Positions 52,713 through 62,802 of a stretch of DNA of 64,000 nt are shown piece by piece. The first letter of the stretch is position 1; each line of letters opens with the position of its first letter. The DNA is from JABDKJ01 sp964609215 (GTDB lineage: Bacteria > Bacteroidota > Bacteroidia > Flavobacteriales_D > JABDKJ01). The stretch is taken from positions 62,001 to 126,000 of the forward strand of contig CAZSQZ010000006.1 in the NCBI GenBank assembly GCA_964609215.1, given 5' to 3'. Under the pieces are notes generated by a model. That model searched no databases. It had not been told where the DNA came from and saw nothing but the letters and a program-made list of their open reading frames with translations. The translations under genes were made by a program, and so were the position numbers.

Positions 52713-53889
52713 ACCTCCTTTACCTGCGACAGATGGCGGTTGCATGGCCATGCATGCTATTACAAGGGGGCTTCAGGAAATTGGTCATGAAGTAAACATC
52801 ATTTCTCTCTATACTTCAAAACACCCCTTTCAGGAGGACAAACTCTCAGCAGAATATCTTGAAGCTACTAAATTCATTGATGTTTTTGTAAATACAGAAG
52901 TAAATTGGGTGGAGGCCTATTCCAGTCTCATTACCAGAGATTCATATAATTTAAGTCGCTTTTTCACACCAGATTTTGATATTGAGCTTACTAAAGTTTT
53001 AAAAAAGGAAGAATACGATATTATACAGTTGGAAAGTCTTTTTATGTGCCCTTATATTGAGACTATTCGAAAATACTCTGATTCGAAAATTGTTCTAAGA
53101 GCTCATAATATTGAATATAAACTCTGGGAGCGAAGAGCAAAAAATGAAAAAAATTACTTAAAAAGTAAATACAAAGGTTATTTGTCCAAGGAGCTTAAAA
53201 AGTATGAACTGCACTACATGAGTCAGGTTGATGGTATTGCATCTATTACTGAAAGTGATAAATTAGAAATAATTGATAATGGGATAAAAAATCCTATTGT
53301 AACCATTCCTTTTGGGGTTAATATTGAAAAACTAAAGGCTCAAAATTCTACTCTAGAAAACAATTCTCTGTTCCATTTGGGTTCTATGGATTGGGATCCA
53401 AATGTTGATGCAATGAAATGGTTTTGTGAGCATGTTCTTCCCGATTTAAAAAGAGAAGATCCCAACCTCAGTTTCTATTTGGCAGGTAAAAAATCTGAAC
53501 ATCTGCACACTAATGTGAGTTTCAAAAATGCGACTATAGTGGGCGAGGTTCCTAGCTCTTTGGATTTTATAAACTCAAAAGACATAATGATAGTTCCTCT
53601 AAGGTCTGCTGGTGGAATGAGAGTAAAAATCATAGAAGGGCTTGCTCTTGGGAAACCCATTATAACTAGTTCCATAGGTTTAGAAGGTATTGATGCAGTT
53701 CATGAGGAACATATTATGATTGCAAATACTAAGGAGGAGTATTTAAAGGCGATAAGAAAATTGCAAAACGATGAGAATTTCAAAGAGAATCTTAAGAAAA
53801 ATGCACAGAGGTTAATTCAAGAAAAGTACGATAGAAAAAGTATTATTAGAAACTTAGAACGTTTTTATCTGGACTTGAAAAAGCAATGA
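52687..53889 (+). CDS. Glycosyltransferase family 4
   Basis: A 400-residue GT-B glycosyltransferase. The N-terminus MRVLQLCNKPPLPATDGGCM is the acceptor-side loop, IVLRAHNIEYKLWERRA and IPFGVNIEKL follow, and the C-terminal half has LFHLGSMDWDPNVDAMKWF and the donor site MRVKIIEGLALGKPIITS. GTG 52687 lies within the lptF 3' end (26-base overlap). It is coupled by four bases to a second glycosyltransferase. Probably acts on cell-surface glycan. Confidence 0.85.
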   Translation: MRVLQLCNKPPLPATDGGCMAMHAITRGLQEIGHEVNIISLYTSKHPFQEDKLSAEYLEATKFIDVFVNTEVNWVEAYSSLITRDSYNLSRFFTPDFDIELTKVLKKEEYDIIQLESLFMCPYIETIRKYSDSKIVLRAHNIEYKLWERRAKNEKNYLKSKYKGYLSKELKKYELHYMSQVDGIASITESDKLEIIDNGIKNPIVTIPFGVNIEKLKAQNSTLENNSLFHLGSMDWDPNVDAMKWFCEHVLPDLKREDPNLSFYLAGKKSEHLHTNVSFKNATIVGEVPSSLDFINSKDIMIVPLRSAGGMRVKIIEGLALGKPIITSSIGLEGIDAVHEEHIMIANTKEEYLKAIRKLQNDENFKENLKKNAQRLIQEKYDRKSIIRNLERFYLDLKKQ

Positions 53890-55061
53890 AAATTTTCGTC
53901 ATACTTTCCAGAGTTCCATTTCCATTAGAGAAAGGTGATAAGCTTAGAGCATATCATCAGATAAAGGAACTTTCAAAAGAACATGAAATCCATTTATGTT
54001 GCTTATCAGTGAAAGATATTAGCAAAGAGCAAAGAAATGAACTCAGTAAAATATGTGCTCATCTAAGCATATTTAAACTAAGTAAATGGAAACGTTTGCT
54101 CAGATTGTTTTTTGGAATATTTGGGGATCAGCCTTTTCAGGTTATCTATTTCTATGAAAGGAACATTCATAAAAAGATCTCAAGAATAATAGAGGAGTTC
54201 AATCCTGATCAAATCTATGCTCAACTCATAAGAACAGCAGAGTATGTAAAAAAGGAGTATCCTATTCCAAAGACCTTAGATTACATGGATGCGCTCTCTA
54301 AGGGAATTCAACGCAGGCTGGCAGGCACTAAATCTATTAAAAGGTGGCTATTTCAATGGGAGTTTAAAAGGTTGTTGAAATATGAAAATTTGATTTTCGA
54401 TTATTTTGATCGGCACACGATAATTTCTAAAGCGGATAGGGAACTCATCTATCATCCAAAAAAACAGAATATACAGGTTATTCCAAATGGTGTTGATTTT
54501 GATTACTTCCTTCCAATAGAAAAGAAAAAAGCTTTTGATCTGGTATTTATCGGAAACATGGCTTATCCGCCCAATATCGATTGTGCGCAATTCATTGTAA
54601 GGGACGTTCTACCTAAAATTAAAAACTCTAAGCCTGACGTAAGCGTGCTTATTGCCGGAGCTTCTCCCAGTAAAGAGGTTTTGTCACTGGCCGGTAAAAA
54701 TGTAACTGTTAGTGGATGGATGGATGATATTAGAGATGCATATGCTGCTGCTCATATTTTTCTTGCACCAATGCAGATTGGAACGGGTCTGCAGAATAAA
54801 CTTTTGGAAGCTATGGCTATGAAAATACCCTGCATAAGTTCACCTCTTGCCAACTCTTCTTTAGGTGCGAAACATGAAAAAGATATTCTAATTGGAGAAA
54901 ATGCCGAACAAATCGCTAAATACTGCCTTTTGTTACTAGATAATACCGAAAAACGCGATGAAATTGCAAATAATGGATTTAACTTTGTGAGGTCTCATTT
55001 TAATTGGGTTCAAACGGTTAAGGAATTGAATTCGTTAATGAGAGAAAATAAGAGCATTTAA
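53886..55061 (+). CDS. Glycosyltransferase family 4 (TIGR03087-like)
   Basis: A 391-residue GT-B enzyme. RVPFPLEKGDKLRAYHQIKE near the start, then LDYMDALSKGI, IPNGVDFDYF, VFIGNMAYPPNID, and donor-site LAPMQIGTGLQNKLLEAMAM. The opening resembles TIGR03087 sugar transferases associated with exopolysaccharide. ATGA overlap with the gene before; the ribBA ATG follows its stop codon with no gap. Confidence 0.85.
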   Translation: MKIFVILSRVPFPLEKGDKLRAYHQIKELSKEHEIHLCCLSVKDISKEQRNELSKICAHLSIFKLSKWKRLLRLFFGIFGDQPFQVIYFYERNIHKKISRIIEEFNPDQIYAQLIRTAEYVKKEYPIPKTLDYMDALSKGIQRRLAGTKSIKRWLFQWEFKRLLKYENLIFDYFDRHTIISKADRELIYHPKKQNIQVIPNGVDFDYFLPIEKKKAFDLVFIGNMAYPPNIDCAQFIVRDVLPKIKNSKPDVSVLIAGASPSKEVLSLAGKNVTVSGWMDDIRDAYAAAHIFLAPMQIGTGLQNKLLEAMAMKIPCISSPLANSSLGAKHEKDILIGENAEQIAKYCLLLLDNTEKRDEIANNGFNFVRSHFNWVQTVKELNSLMRENKSI

Positions 55062-56273
55062 ATGGAGAATAAGTTCAATACAATAGAGGAAGCTATCGAA
55101 GACATCAAAAATGGAAAGGTCATTATTGTTGTCGATGATGAGGATAGAGAGAATGAAGGAGATTTTGTTGCTGCTGCAGAAAAAGTGACTCCTGAGCTTA
55201 TAAATTTTATGGCGACCAGCGGAAGAGGGCTTATATGTGCTCCATTAATAGAAAGCAGATGCGAGGAGCTGGGCTTGGATTTAATGGTCACAGAAAACAA
55301 TGCTACTTATGACACTCCGTTTACCGTTTCCATTGACCTAATTGGTGATGGAACAAGTACTGGAATTTCTGCAAGTGACAGAGCAAAGACGGTATTGAAG
55401 TTAGTTGATCCTGAAGCTAAGCCTAGTGATTTCGGTAAGCCAGGGCACATTTTCCCGTTGAAAGCTAAAAGTGGTGGTGTTCTGAGAAGAGCAGGACATA
55501 CTGAAGCTGCGATAGATTTGGCTAGAATGGCAGGACTACAACCTGCAGGGGTGATTGTTGAAATAATGAATGAAGATGGTTCTATGGCTAGAGTTCCCGA
55601 CCTTATGAAGTTGAAGGAAAAATGGGACATGAAGATCATTTCTATTGAGGACCTTATAGCGTATAGAATTAAAAATGAAACGCTCATTGAACGGGTTGTA
55701 GATGTTGACTTACCAACTGACTTCGGTCATTTCAAACTACAAGCGTATAAGCAATTGACTAATAATCAAAACCACCTTGCTCTCATCAAAGGTGAGTGGG
55801 ATGAAGGCGAAGAAGTCCTAGTTAGGGTGCATTCTTCCTGTGTAACAGGAGATATTTTTGGATCTTGCAGATGTGATTGTGGAGCTCAACTTCACAAGGC
55901 TATGGAAACCATTGAAAAAGAAGGCAAAGGTGTTATCGTCTATATGAACCAAGAAGGCAGAGGTATTGGCTTACTCAACAAACTAAAAGCATACCAACTT
56001 CAGGAAAAAGGCATGGATACGGTTGATGCCAATATTGAATTAGGATTTAAATCGGACCAAAGAGATTATGGAATTGGAGCTCAAATTTTGAGAGACTTAA
56101 AGGTCAGTAAAATGAGGCTTCTTACAAACAACCCAAAGAAAAGAACTGGGCTTATCTCCTATAATCTTGAAATCGTTGATATTGTTCCGATAGAAATAAA
56201 AGCTAACAAACATAACTCAGCTTATTTGAAAACGAAAAAGGAAAAACTAGGCCATAAGTTAAATCTGGACTAG
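55062..56273 (+). CDS. ribBA: Bifunctional DHBP synthase / GTP cyclohydrolase II
   Basis: A 403-residue riboflavin-synthesis enzyme. Residues 1-205 are the 3,4-dihydroxy-2-butanone-4-phosphate synthase (VVDDEDRENEGDFVAAA, TGISASDRAKT, RRAGHTEAAIDLARMAG). Residues 206-400 are GTP cyclohydrolase II with the zinc cluster Cys260, Cys269, Cys271 (HSSCVTGDIFGSCRCDCG) and NQEGRGIGLLNK. Both halves look active. It is the last gene of the lptF-glycosyltransferase run; no FMN riboswitch precedes it. It converges with tamB (four-base overlap). Confidence 0.95.
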   Translation: MENKFNTIEEAIEDIKNGKVIIVVDDEDRENEGDFVAAAEKVTPELINFMATSGRGLICAPLIESRCEELGLDLMVTENNATYDTPFTVSIDLIGDGTSTGISASDRAKTVLKLVDPEAKPSDFGKPGHIFPLKAKSGGVLRRAGHTEAAIDLARMAGLQPAGVIVEIMNEDGSMARVPDLMKLKEKWDMKIISIEDLIAYRIKNETLIERVVDVDLPTDFGHFKLQAYKQLTNNQNHLALIKGEWDEGEEVLVRVHSSCVTGDIFGSCRCDCGAQLHKAMETIEKEGKGVIVYMNQEGRGIGLLNKLKAYQLQEKGMDTVDANIELGFKSDQRDYGIGAQILRDLKVSKMRLLTNNPKKRTGLISYNLEIVDIVPIEIKANKHNSAYLKTKKEKLGHKLNLD

Positions 56274-59200
56274 GGTTCGTTCTCCTCGTTATTATCTGGC
56301 CTTAACCTTTTTAATACCGCTTTCATAAACTCTTTAAAGGTATCATACTCTTGTTCATAGAGTAAACCAATACCCTGAGTAGTAGGAGATTGATTGGTAT
56401 CCGAAAAGTCAAAATCATTGGTCTCATTGAATACTTTCAATTTGAAATTACGCGCGTTCTTATCAAGGATATATTCCAAAACAAAATCACCAATTACATT
56501 TGTTGTTTTTTGGCTTACTCCCGCTTCATTATAGACTCCAAAATTTCCATACAATGTAATTCTATCTTCTAACAGTTGTGTAGACAAAGCAACTGCCAGT
56601 TCTTCCTGGGATATCTCATCACCAGGTCTATAATTTAAACCAATGTCTAAACCATTTAGAAAGTCGATGTCACTGAATATTTGAGTCAACCAATTACTCA
56701 ATTGATTGGATAATAATTCAAATGTATTGGTCTCTGCCCCAGCCCCAACTCCAAGACCATTCAAGCCTCCACTTCCACCAGTATATAAGCCATCTTGAGG
56801 CGGAAAGAATTTATTCAAAACCAACAATCCAAATACTTGCTTGTTCTTTTCAGCATCGGTATTTATTCTGTCTTCAACGGCCGTTCTTATTCCAGCATTT
56901 AAACTTGGAAAAGTTATATCAAAATCTATCTCCGGATTTAATAGAGATTGCGATAAATTCATGGAACACTCCACAGGAATTCTCTTCCTCCAATTTTCTG
57001 GATTCTCCAATACCAAATCATAAATAGAAGAACGTGTCTTGTAAATTGCTTGCAAGTCTAATTCAGCATTATAAGGATCTCCATACCAAGTAATGCTTCC
57101 TCCTGGTTTTACTTCAAATTTCTTGTTAATACTGTTTCTTAAAGTAAAGAGATAATCTCCTTTAACGACTTCATAACGTCCTACCATTGAAAAATCGGAA
57201 CCCGGAGAAATATTCATGTTTAGATTCCCTGCTCCTCTACCCTTCATGACATCGCCTATCTTTTCATCAAAAATTAAATTTACCAGAGCATCTTCCGTAA
57301 TTTCGATATTCATATCCAGATTAATTCCAGAAAAATCTATTTCCTTTTCCTGCTGAACATTTAAAGAATCGAAATCCACGAAAGTGACAAAATTTTGAAT
57401 AGAACTTGTGCCTGATTCTCCCAAAGGAATATTTAATACCGTACCAGAATCAGACCTAGCATTCAGCTCCATATTAATTTTATTATCATAGCCATCTATT
57501 GAAAGATAACCCTTAGCATAGGCAGTTCCATAATATAATGGATTCTGTTCCTTACTGGTGTTTAATAAAAGAAATGGCCTCTGTTCTGGATCCTCAAAAT
57601 TTGCATAAGCATCAAAGTTCCAGTCTTTGAAATTTTCATGATTAATGGATGCAGTTACATCTCCAAAGTTTCCTTGTTCATCTTTGATAGGCATTAAATC
57701 GAATAGAAAAGCATCATTTCTAACCTTTAATTTGTTGCTCAAACTCCTATTAGAATCAGCTCTCTCTTTATCACCTACTCTAAACTTAGTGTTTAAATAA
57801 TTAATTTTTAACCCAGCCTGCTCTAACTCTAGTTCACCATCTAATAATGGTTCTAGAAAAGTCCCCCTTACGGTAATCTTACCATTGGCATTTCCTGAAA
57901 TCTCAGAAACCTTCTTAGAGGGTATAGTATTTAGATGACTTAAATCAAAATGATTAAGATCTAATATTAAATCCAAGTTGTTCTCATTTAATGGGCTATA
58001 GTTTCCTTTTATATTTATTTGTTTTTGATCATTTGAAATCAAATCCCCGTCAAGAGCTAACAATTTTTGGAACCTGTCCCAAGAAGAACTGATATTTAAA
58101 TCTCCTATCTCCTCTCCTGAAAGGGAAAGCTTTTTTATTTCTCCATTTACCTCTGCCACAAGGTCATTATAAACATCTCTAATAACCAATTCTGTATTAA
58201 TGGTTCCATCCAGATCAAATAAATATTCAGGTAAAAAAGGATTTAATCTTTTGATATCAAACCCGCTAACTATAGCGTTAAATTCCTCATCTGGATTTAA
58301 GGATAAGTTCCCATCTAATAGTATTTCTTGTTCCTTATCAGTTAAACGAAGTTCATCTACTATTATCTCTTTGCCATCACGATAAACGTTTGTTTCATTT
58401 TCTATATGCCAATAATCGTTGGCTATTACAATTTCAGATGGCAAAACTTTAATGACTTGTTTTTCCCAACTTTGAATATGACTTAGTAAAGAAAAAGAAC
58501 CATTGCTATTATACTTTTTATTAGTCCAAGTCATATCAGATTCAAGGGTGTCTTGAAATGCCGAATTAGTCAACCAAACATTATCCATCTCAAACTTTTC
58601 AGACAGTTTTATTTTCTCGAATTCACCAGTAAAATAACCTTGGTAATAATTTTGCACTCCCTCAGTAAACACATTAATCATCTGCGTTTTACCAATTTGA
58701 ATAGTATCTCCTTCAATCACAAAATCAAACTTATTTTGAACATTGTTAAACTCTCCCTGAACTAAAAAGTCATTGCTCAGCGTCAATTGCGGAATAAACA
58801 AATCCGTTATAGGGCGAGAATTCTTAAAGTTAAAGTCAAAGTTCACAAAGGTTGTTTTGTTGGCAGTGGTATCTCTTTGAGAGTAAACAGATGGTAAATG
58901 ATGAGTCAAAATGCTGAATGCTATTTTGTCAATTTTCTTTAATTCAAAAGTTCCCATAACGCTAGCATCCAAAAGTTCTGAATTAACACTTATAGATCTT
59001 AATGAATCTATTTCACCAAAAGCTAACTCACCTTTGCCAAATTCGAAACTTCTACTATCATTTTTATAAGATAAACTGTCAAAACTTAATGTTCCAATTG
59101 TCTCATCCAGATCTAATCCAACTAGGTTTGCATTTACATTTCCTGAAATAATCCCTGCAGTACTATCATTCAAAAGATTAAGTGCAGCAAAATTCAAATG

Positions 59201-60601
59201 CTTAACACTAGCATCGAAATTTAAAACAGGCTTTTTGGTTGTAAAATCTAAATTCCCTGAAAAATTTAAATCGATTTCCTTTTCGGCAATTGCAAAATCT
59301 CCCTCAAATTTGTTTTGGGCTAACTTACCATTGATCTTGGCATTTTCATAAAGATGTCCTTTATAACCCAGGGAAATAACATCCACTTTTATATCGCTCT
59401 TTAGGTTCTTTATACTTAATCCTCTTCCGCTAATTTCCCCTGACATATTTACCGAACTCATATCCTTAATCTCTAGAATTCTCCCCAGGTCAAGTTCATT
59501 GGTCTTAATATTCCCATTATAGACAACACCATCTTTTTCCTGTTTAAACAACATATTACCTTCTACCGCACCAACCTCAGTATTTACAAAACCATTTGCC
59601 AAGAATTCTGAAAGAGTCCCTTTATAATTCCCATTAGCACTTATCCTTCCTAGTGTTCGCAAGTTATCTGGTATATCAAAATCCTTTCCTTGTTGTTTTA
59701 AGGGTGTTGCCAGAGAACGCTGGATATCTGTGTAATGGGTTTTAAGTTTTTTAATATCCGTATCTATAAATGTAGTTTTAGAGTCCAAGATGTTTTTTAA
59801 ATACCCTGTTGCTTGAATACTGGTATAAGATCCTGTTTCAATACTTAAATTCTCAAATGAAAGGTCATTTATGGAACCATTTAAACTTCCACTTAGGAAA
59901 ATAGATTCTTCAAAATAGTCCAGAAAAGGAGTAAAAAAATTGAGATCACTTAAATGAACTAAGGCATTTCTAAAAACAACATTTTGATGAATTTTATTTT
60001 CAAAATCACTGAAATCGGTCTTTGAATTAAATGATAAGGCATAATCAGAATTCAATTCAGAATTTGGAGTCTTTAAGGATATATTATTAAATGTGAAAGT
60101 GCCATTACTTAAACGACCCGACAAGGCAAGCTCGTCTATCTGAAAGCCAGACTTTTCATTAAGGGCCAAATTTTCTATTAGGAAACTAGCCTCTTCTCCC
60201 TTTAACTCAAAATTTTCTGCCCTTGCATTAAGGTTGCTTATGTCCAAGTTTTTAAAGTCTACAACATCTGACCTTTTAGGAGTTCCTGACTTGTCAACAT
60301 AGATGAAGTGTCCATTGTTAATTTGAACTTCGCTGGAGCTTATATACCAATCATCCTGACTTTCATTCTCCTTTTTAAAGTATTCAATTAGGAACTGAAT
60401 ATTGGTCTTTGCATCTTCTCCCTTGGATAAATAGAAATAAGGATCATTTAATTCCAGAGCGTTTAATTCAATAATCTTGGCTTTTGTGTCAAACTTCTTA
60501 ATGTCTCCTTTCAAGGAATAAATATTGAAAAGTGTATCTCCGTTTTGATCAGTTGCAAAGACATCTTCAAGAACTAGATTGTCAAAAAATTCAATATCCA
60601 C
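56270..60601 (-). CDS. tamB: TamB-like translocation/assembly module protein
   Basis: A very large AsmA/DUF490-type protein (1,443 residues from GTG 60601) thought to bridge inner and outer membrane and move lipids or assist barrel assembly. Long beta-rich repeats fill the body; the conserved C-terminal TamB domain includes MKGRGAGNLNMNISPGSDFS, GSITWYGDPYNAELDLQAIY and LDIGLNYRPGDE. The GTG start lacks a membrane anchor, but the frame is open to 60814 and reads KRIKKILLRVIIILLLLIPI just upstream, the expected N-terminal helix. No ATG/GTG/TTG precedes it; ATT 60766 fits best, giving 1,498 residues. Confidence 0.88.
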   Translation of the reverse strand: MDIEFFDNLVLEDVFATDQNGDTLFNIYSLKGDIKKFDTKAKIIELNALELNDPYFYLSKGEDAKTNIQFLIEYFKKENESQDDWYISSSEVQINNGHFIYVDKSGTPKRSDVVDFKNLDISNLNARAENFELKGEEASFLIENLALNEKSGFQIDELALSGRLSNGTFTFNNISLKTPNSELNSDYALSFNSKTDFSDFENKIHQNVVFRNALVHLSDLNFFTPFLDYFEESIFLSGSLNGSINDLSFENLSIETGSYTSIQATGYLKNILDSKTTFIDTDIKKLKTHYTDIQRSLATPLKQQGKDFDIPDNLRTLGRISANGNYKGTLSEFLANGFVNTEVGAVEGNMLFKQEKDGVVYNGNIKTNELDLGRILEIKDMSSVNMSGEISGRGLSIKNLKSDIKVDVISLGYKGHLYENAKINGKLAQNKFEGDFAIAEKEIDLNFSGNLDFTTKKPVLNFDASVKHLNFAALNLLNDSTAGIISGNVNANLVGLDLDETIGTLSFDSLSYKNDSRSFEFGKGELAFGEIDSLRSISVNSELLDASVMGTFELKKIDKIAFSILTHHLPSVYSQRDTTANKTTFVNFDFNFKNSRPITDLFIPQLTLSNDFLVQGEFNNVQNKFDFVIEGDTIQIGKTQMINVFTEGVQNYYQGYFTGEFEKIKLSEKFEMDNVWLTNSAFQDTLESDMTWTNKKYNSNGSFSLLSHIQSWEKQVIKVLPSEIVIANDYWHIENETNVYRDGKEIIVDELRLTDKEQEILLDGNLSLNPDEEFNAIVSGFDIKRLNPFLPEYLFDLDGTINTELVIRDVYNDLVAEVNGEIKKLSLSGEEIGDLNISSSWDRFQKLLALDGDLISNDQKQINIKGNYSPLNENNLDLILDLNHFDLSHLNTIPSKKVSEISGNANGKITVRGTFLEPLLDGELELEQAGLKINYLNTKFRVGDKERADSNRSLSNKLKVRNDAFLFDLMPIKDEQGNFGDVTASINHENFKDWNFDAYANFEDPEQRPFLLLNTSKEQNPLYYGTAYAKGYLSIDGYDNKINMELNARSDSGTVLNIPLGESGTSSIQNFVTFVDFDSLNVQQEKEIDFSGINLDMNIEITEDALVNLIFDEKIGDVMKGRGAGNLNMNISPGSDFSMVGRYEVVKGDYLFTLRNSINKKFEVKPGGSITWYGDPYNAELDLQAIYKTRSSIYDLVLENPENWRKRIPVECSMNLSQSLLNPEIDFDITFPSLNAGIRTAVEDRINTDAEKNKQVFGLLVLNKFFPPQDGLYTGGSGGLNGLGVGAGAETNTFELLSNQLSNWLTQIFSDIDFLNGLDIGLNYRPGDEISQEELAVALSTQLLEDRITLYGNFGVYNEAGVSQKTTNVIGDFVLEYILDKNARNFKLKVFNETNDFDFSDTNQSPTTQGIGLLYEQEYDTFKEFMKAVLKRLRPDNNEENEP

Positions 60602-60853
60602 AGCGCCTATATGGATATCTATTCCCAGTTCCTCAGAAATTGAATCTGTTATTGACCTTATTACTTTTGTTTGAACCCAAGGACTTTGAAAAGCGATATA
60701 AGCAATAGGAATGAGTAATAGTAAAATAATGATTACTCTAAGCAGTATTTTCTTGATCCTTTTAATAGCGCTAATTTGCTTAAAATTATTCTTTAATTTG
60801 AGCCGGATAAATTTTCAAATTAATATTCAGCCATAGAAAAGTCTATAAACATA

Positions 60854-61849
60854 TTGGGAATAGAATCTTCCTGTGATGATACTTCCGCCTCTGTTTTAAC
60901 TAATGGCAAAATCCTTACCAACTTTACTGCTAACCAGAGTATTCATCTTGAATATGGTGGTGTTGTGCCCGAATTAGCTTCAAGAGCGCACCAAAAGAAT
61001 ATAATTCCGGTGGTGGAAAAGGCTATAAAAGACAGTGGTATTTCAAAGAAAGATTTATCAGCAATTGCATACACTAATGGCCCTGGATTACTTGGTTCAT
61101 TGCTCGTTGGCTCCTCTTTTGCAAAGGGTTTAGCTTCTTCCCTAAACATTCCGCTCATAGCTATTAACCATATGGAAGCACATATTTTAGCGCATTTTAT
61201 AGATACCAAATATGAACATATAGATTTCCCGTTCTTGAACTTAACCGTTTCCGGTGGACACACGCAATTGGTTTTGGTTAATGATGATTACAGCATGAAA
61301 GTTATTGGAGAAACCAAGGACGATGCTGCCGGAGAGGCATTTGATAAATGCGGAAAACTGCTTGGTTTAGGTTATCCTGCTGGACCATTAATAGATAAGC
61401 ATGCTAAAAATGGAAATCCGAAGAAATTTGAATTTCCTAAATCTTCAATGCAAGGATTCAACTATAGCTTTAGTGGATTGAAAACTGCATTTCTCTATTT
61501 TCTCCAGGATGAATTAAAAAAAGATGAAGATTTTGTCAAGAAAAACTTGGCTGATCTATGTGCATCTTTACAAGAAAATATTGTTTTGGTATTACTTCAA
61601 AAAATGAAAAAAGCTGCTATTAAATATAACATAAAGCATCTTGGTATTGCAGGTGGTGTTTCTGCAAACTCTAGACTTCGATCGGCTTTCGAAGAAATGG
61701 GGACTAAACATGGCTTCAAGACCTATATTCCGCAATTTCAATACTGCACAGACAATGGAGCTATGATAGCAATGGCTGGTTATTTAAAATTCAAAAAACA
61801 ACAATTTGCTTCTTTGAGTTCAAAACCTAATGCCAGAATGGCTATATAA
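60854..61849 (+). CDS. tsaD: tRNA N6-adenosine threonylcarbamoyltransferase
   Basis: A 331-residue (from TTG 60854) Kae1/Qri7 ATPase that transfers threonylcarbamoyl to A37 of ANN-decoding tRNAs with TsaB, TsaE and TsaC. GIESSCDDTSA, ARAHQKNI, YTNGPGLLGSLLVGS, metal His in NHMEAHILAHF, NLTVSGGHTQLVLV, GGVSANSRLR and YCTDNGAMIAMAG are all present. TTG would cut off half of the first strand; the same frame reads EKSINIL just before, with ATA 60833 or ATA 60845 as starts. Divergent from tamB. Confidence 0.93.
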   Translation: MGIESSCDDTSASVLTNGKILTNFTANQSIHLEYGGVVPELASRAHQKNIIPVVEKAIKDSGISKKDLSAIAYTNGPGLLGSLLVGSSFAKGLASSLNIPLIAINHMEAHILAHFIDTKYEHIDFPFLNLTVSGGHTQLVLVNDDYSMKVIGETKDDAAGEAFDKCGKLLGLGYPAGPLIDKHAKNGNPKKFEFPKSSMQGFNYSFSGLKTAFLYFLQDELKKDEDFVKKNLADLCASLQENIVLVLLQKMKKAAIKYNIKHLGIAGGVSANSRLRSAFEEMGTKHGFKTYIPQFQYCTDNGAMIAMAGYLKFKKQQFASLSSKPNARMAI

Positions 61850-62669
61850 TAAAGTCCTTAATTTTATTTGATAATTCTTTCATTTGAATGGGCATTTCGT
61901 TCTTAGGCTGTTTCATTCCAAAAGTATGTCCTCCATCCTGAACAAGAAAGAGTTCTGAATCCTTTATCCAATCATTTAAATTTAATGCATCGCTCTCTCC
62001 TACAACACTGTCGTTTCTAGCATGAATTATTAAACTGGGAATATCTAGGCTTCTTGCAGAATTGCAAATATCAAGTCTGGTCTGGTTCTGAAGAAAATCT
62101 TCATAGAATGAATACTTAATGGGCATTTCTTGATTCGTTCTTGAATTTTTAATGAATATCACCCCATCCCCTTTCCATGTTTCTAAATCATACGCATTGA
62201 ATCTTTCTTGAAAATCTGAAACAGCAGCTAAGCAAACTAACTTTCCAACTCTTTTATCTTCTACGGCTTTTAATACAGTGATTGCTCCTCCTCTACTGTG
62301 GCCAATAAGCACCAATTCAGAATAGGTCATTTTCAGCTCTTCCCTAAAATAAATTTCTGCAAAATCCAGTATATCCCCAAGATCATCCAATTCCTTCGAA
62401 TACGTATTATTAGAGAAAGCCTCTAAATCTGGAAAATCTATTGGATTATGAAGGGTTCCCCCATTGTGAGAAAAATTGAACTTCAAAAAATGAATACCAT
62501 TTTCTTGAAAATAATGAGCAAAATCATTCCAATTCCCCCAATCTTTATATCCTTTAAAACCATGTACGAAAACCACCAAAGGGCTTATTTCTGGCCTATT
62601 TGATAGATATATATCATATAAAATTGGTTTTCTATCTGCTCGTAAAAGTTGCTTATTTCTATAAATCAA
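61842..62669 (-). CDS. Alpha/beta hydrolase
   Basis: A 275-residue cytoplasmic alpha/beta hydrolase. Oxyanion-loop VVFVHGFKGYKDWGNWN, nucleophile elbow LIGHSRGGAI (Ser in GHSRG), acidic residue in IIHARNDSVV and His in VQDGGHTFGM. The catalytic triad is complete. Likely an esterase or dienelactone-hydrolase-like peptidase; substrate unknown. Start TTG 62669. It converges with tsaD with an eight-base overlap. Confidence 0.82.
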   Translation of the reverse strand: MIYRNKQLLRADRKPILYDIYLSNRPEISPLVVFVHGFKGYKDWGNWNDFAHYFQENGIHFLKFNFSHNGGTLHNPIDFPDLEAFSNNTYSKELDDLGDILDFAEIYFREELKMTYSELVLIGHSRGGAITVLKAVEDKRVGKLVCLAAVSDFQERFNAYDLETWKGDGVIFIKNSRTNQEMPIKYSFYEDFLQNQTRLDICNSARSLDIPSLIIHARNDSVVGESDALNLNDWIKDSELFLVQDGGHTFGMKQPKNEMPIQMKELSNKIKDFII

Positions 62670-62802
62670 TACGTTCGACTATTATATTCATTAATTCGTT
62701 TAAATTATCGAACCATTGGACGATTCGATTATTTCCGAACCAATTTGGTCTTTTTTTCGTAGAAATATTCAAAAATTATAAGGAAATTTAATCCTAACTT
62801 CT

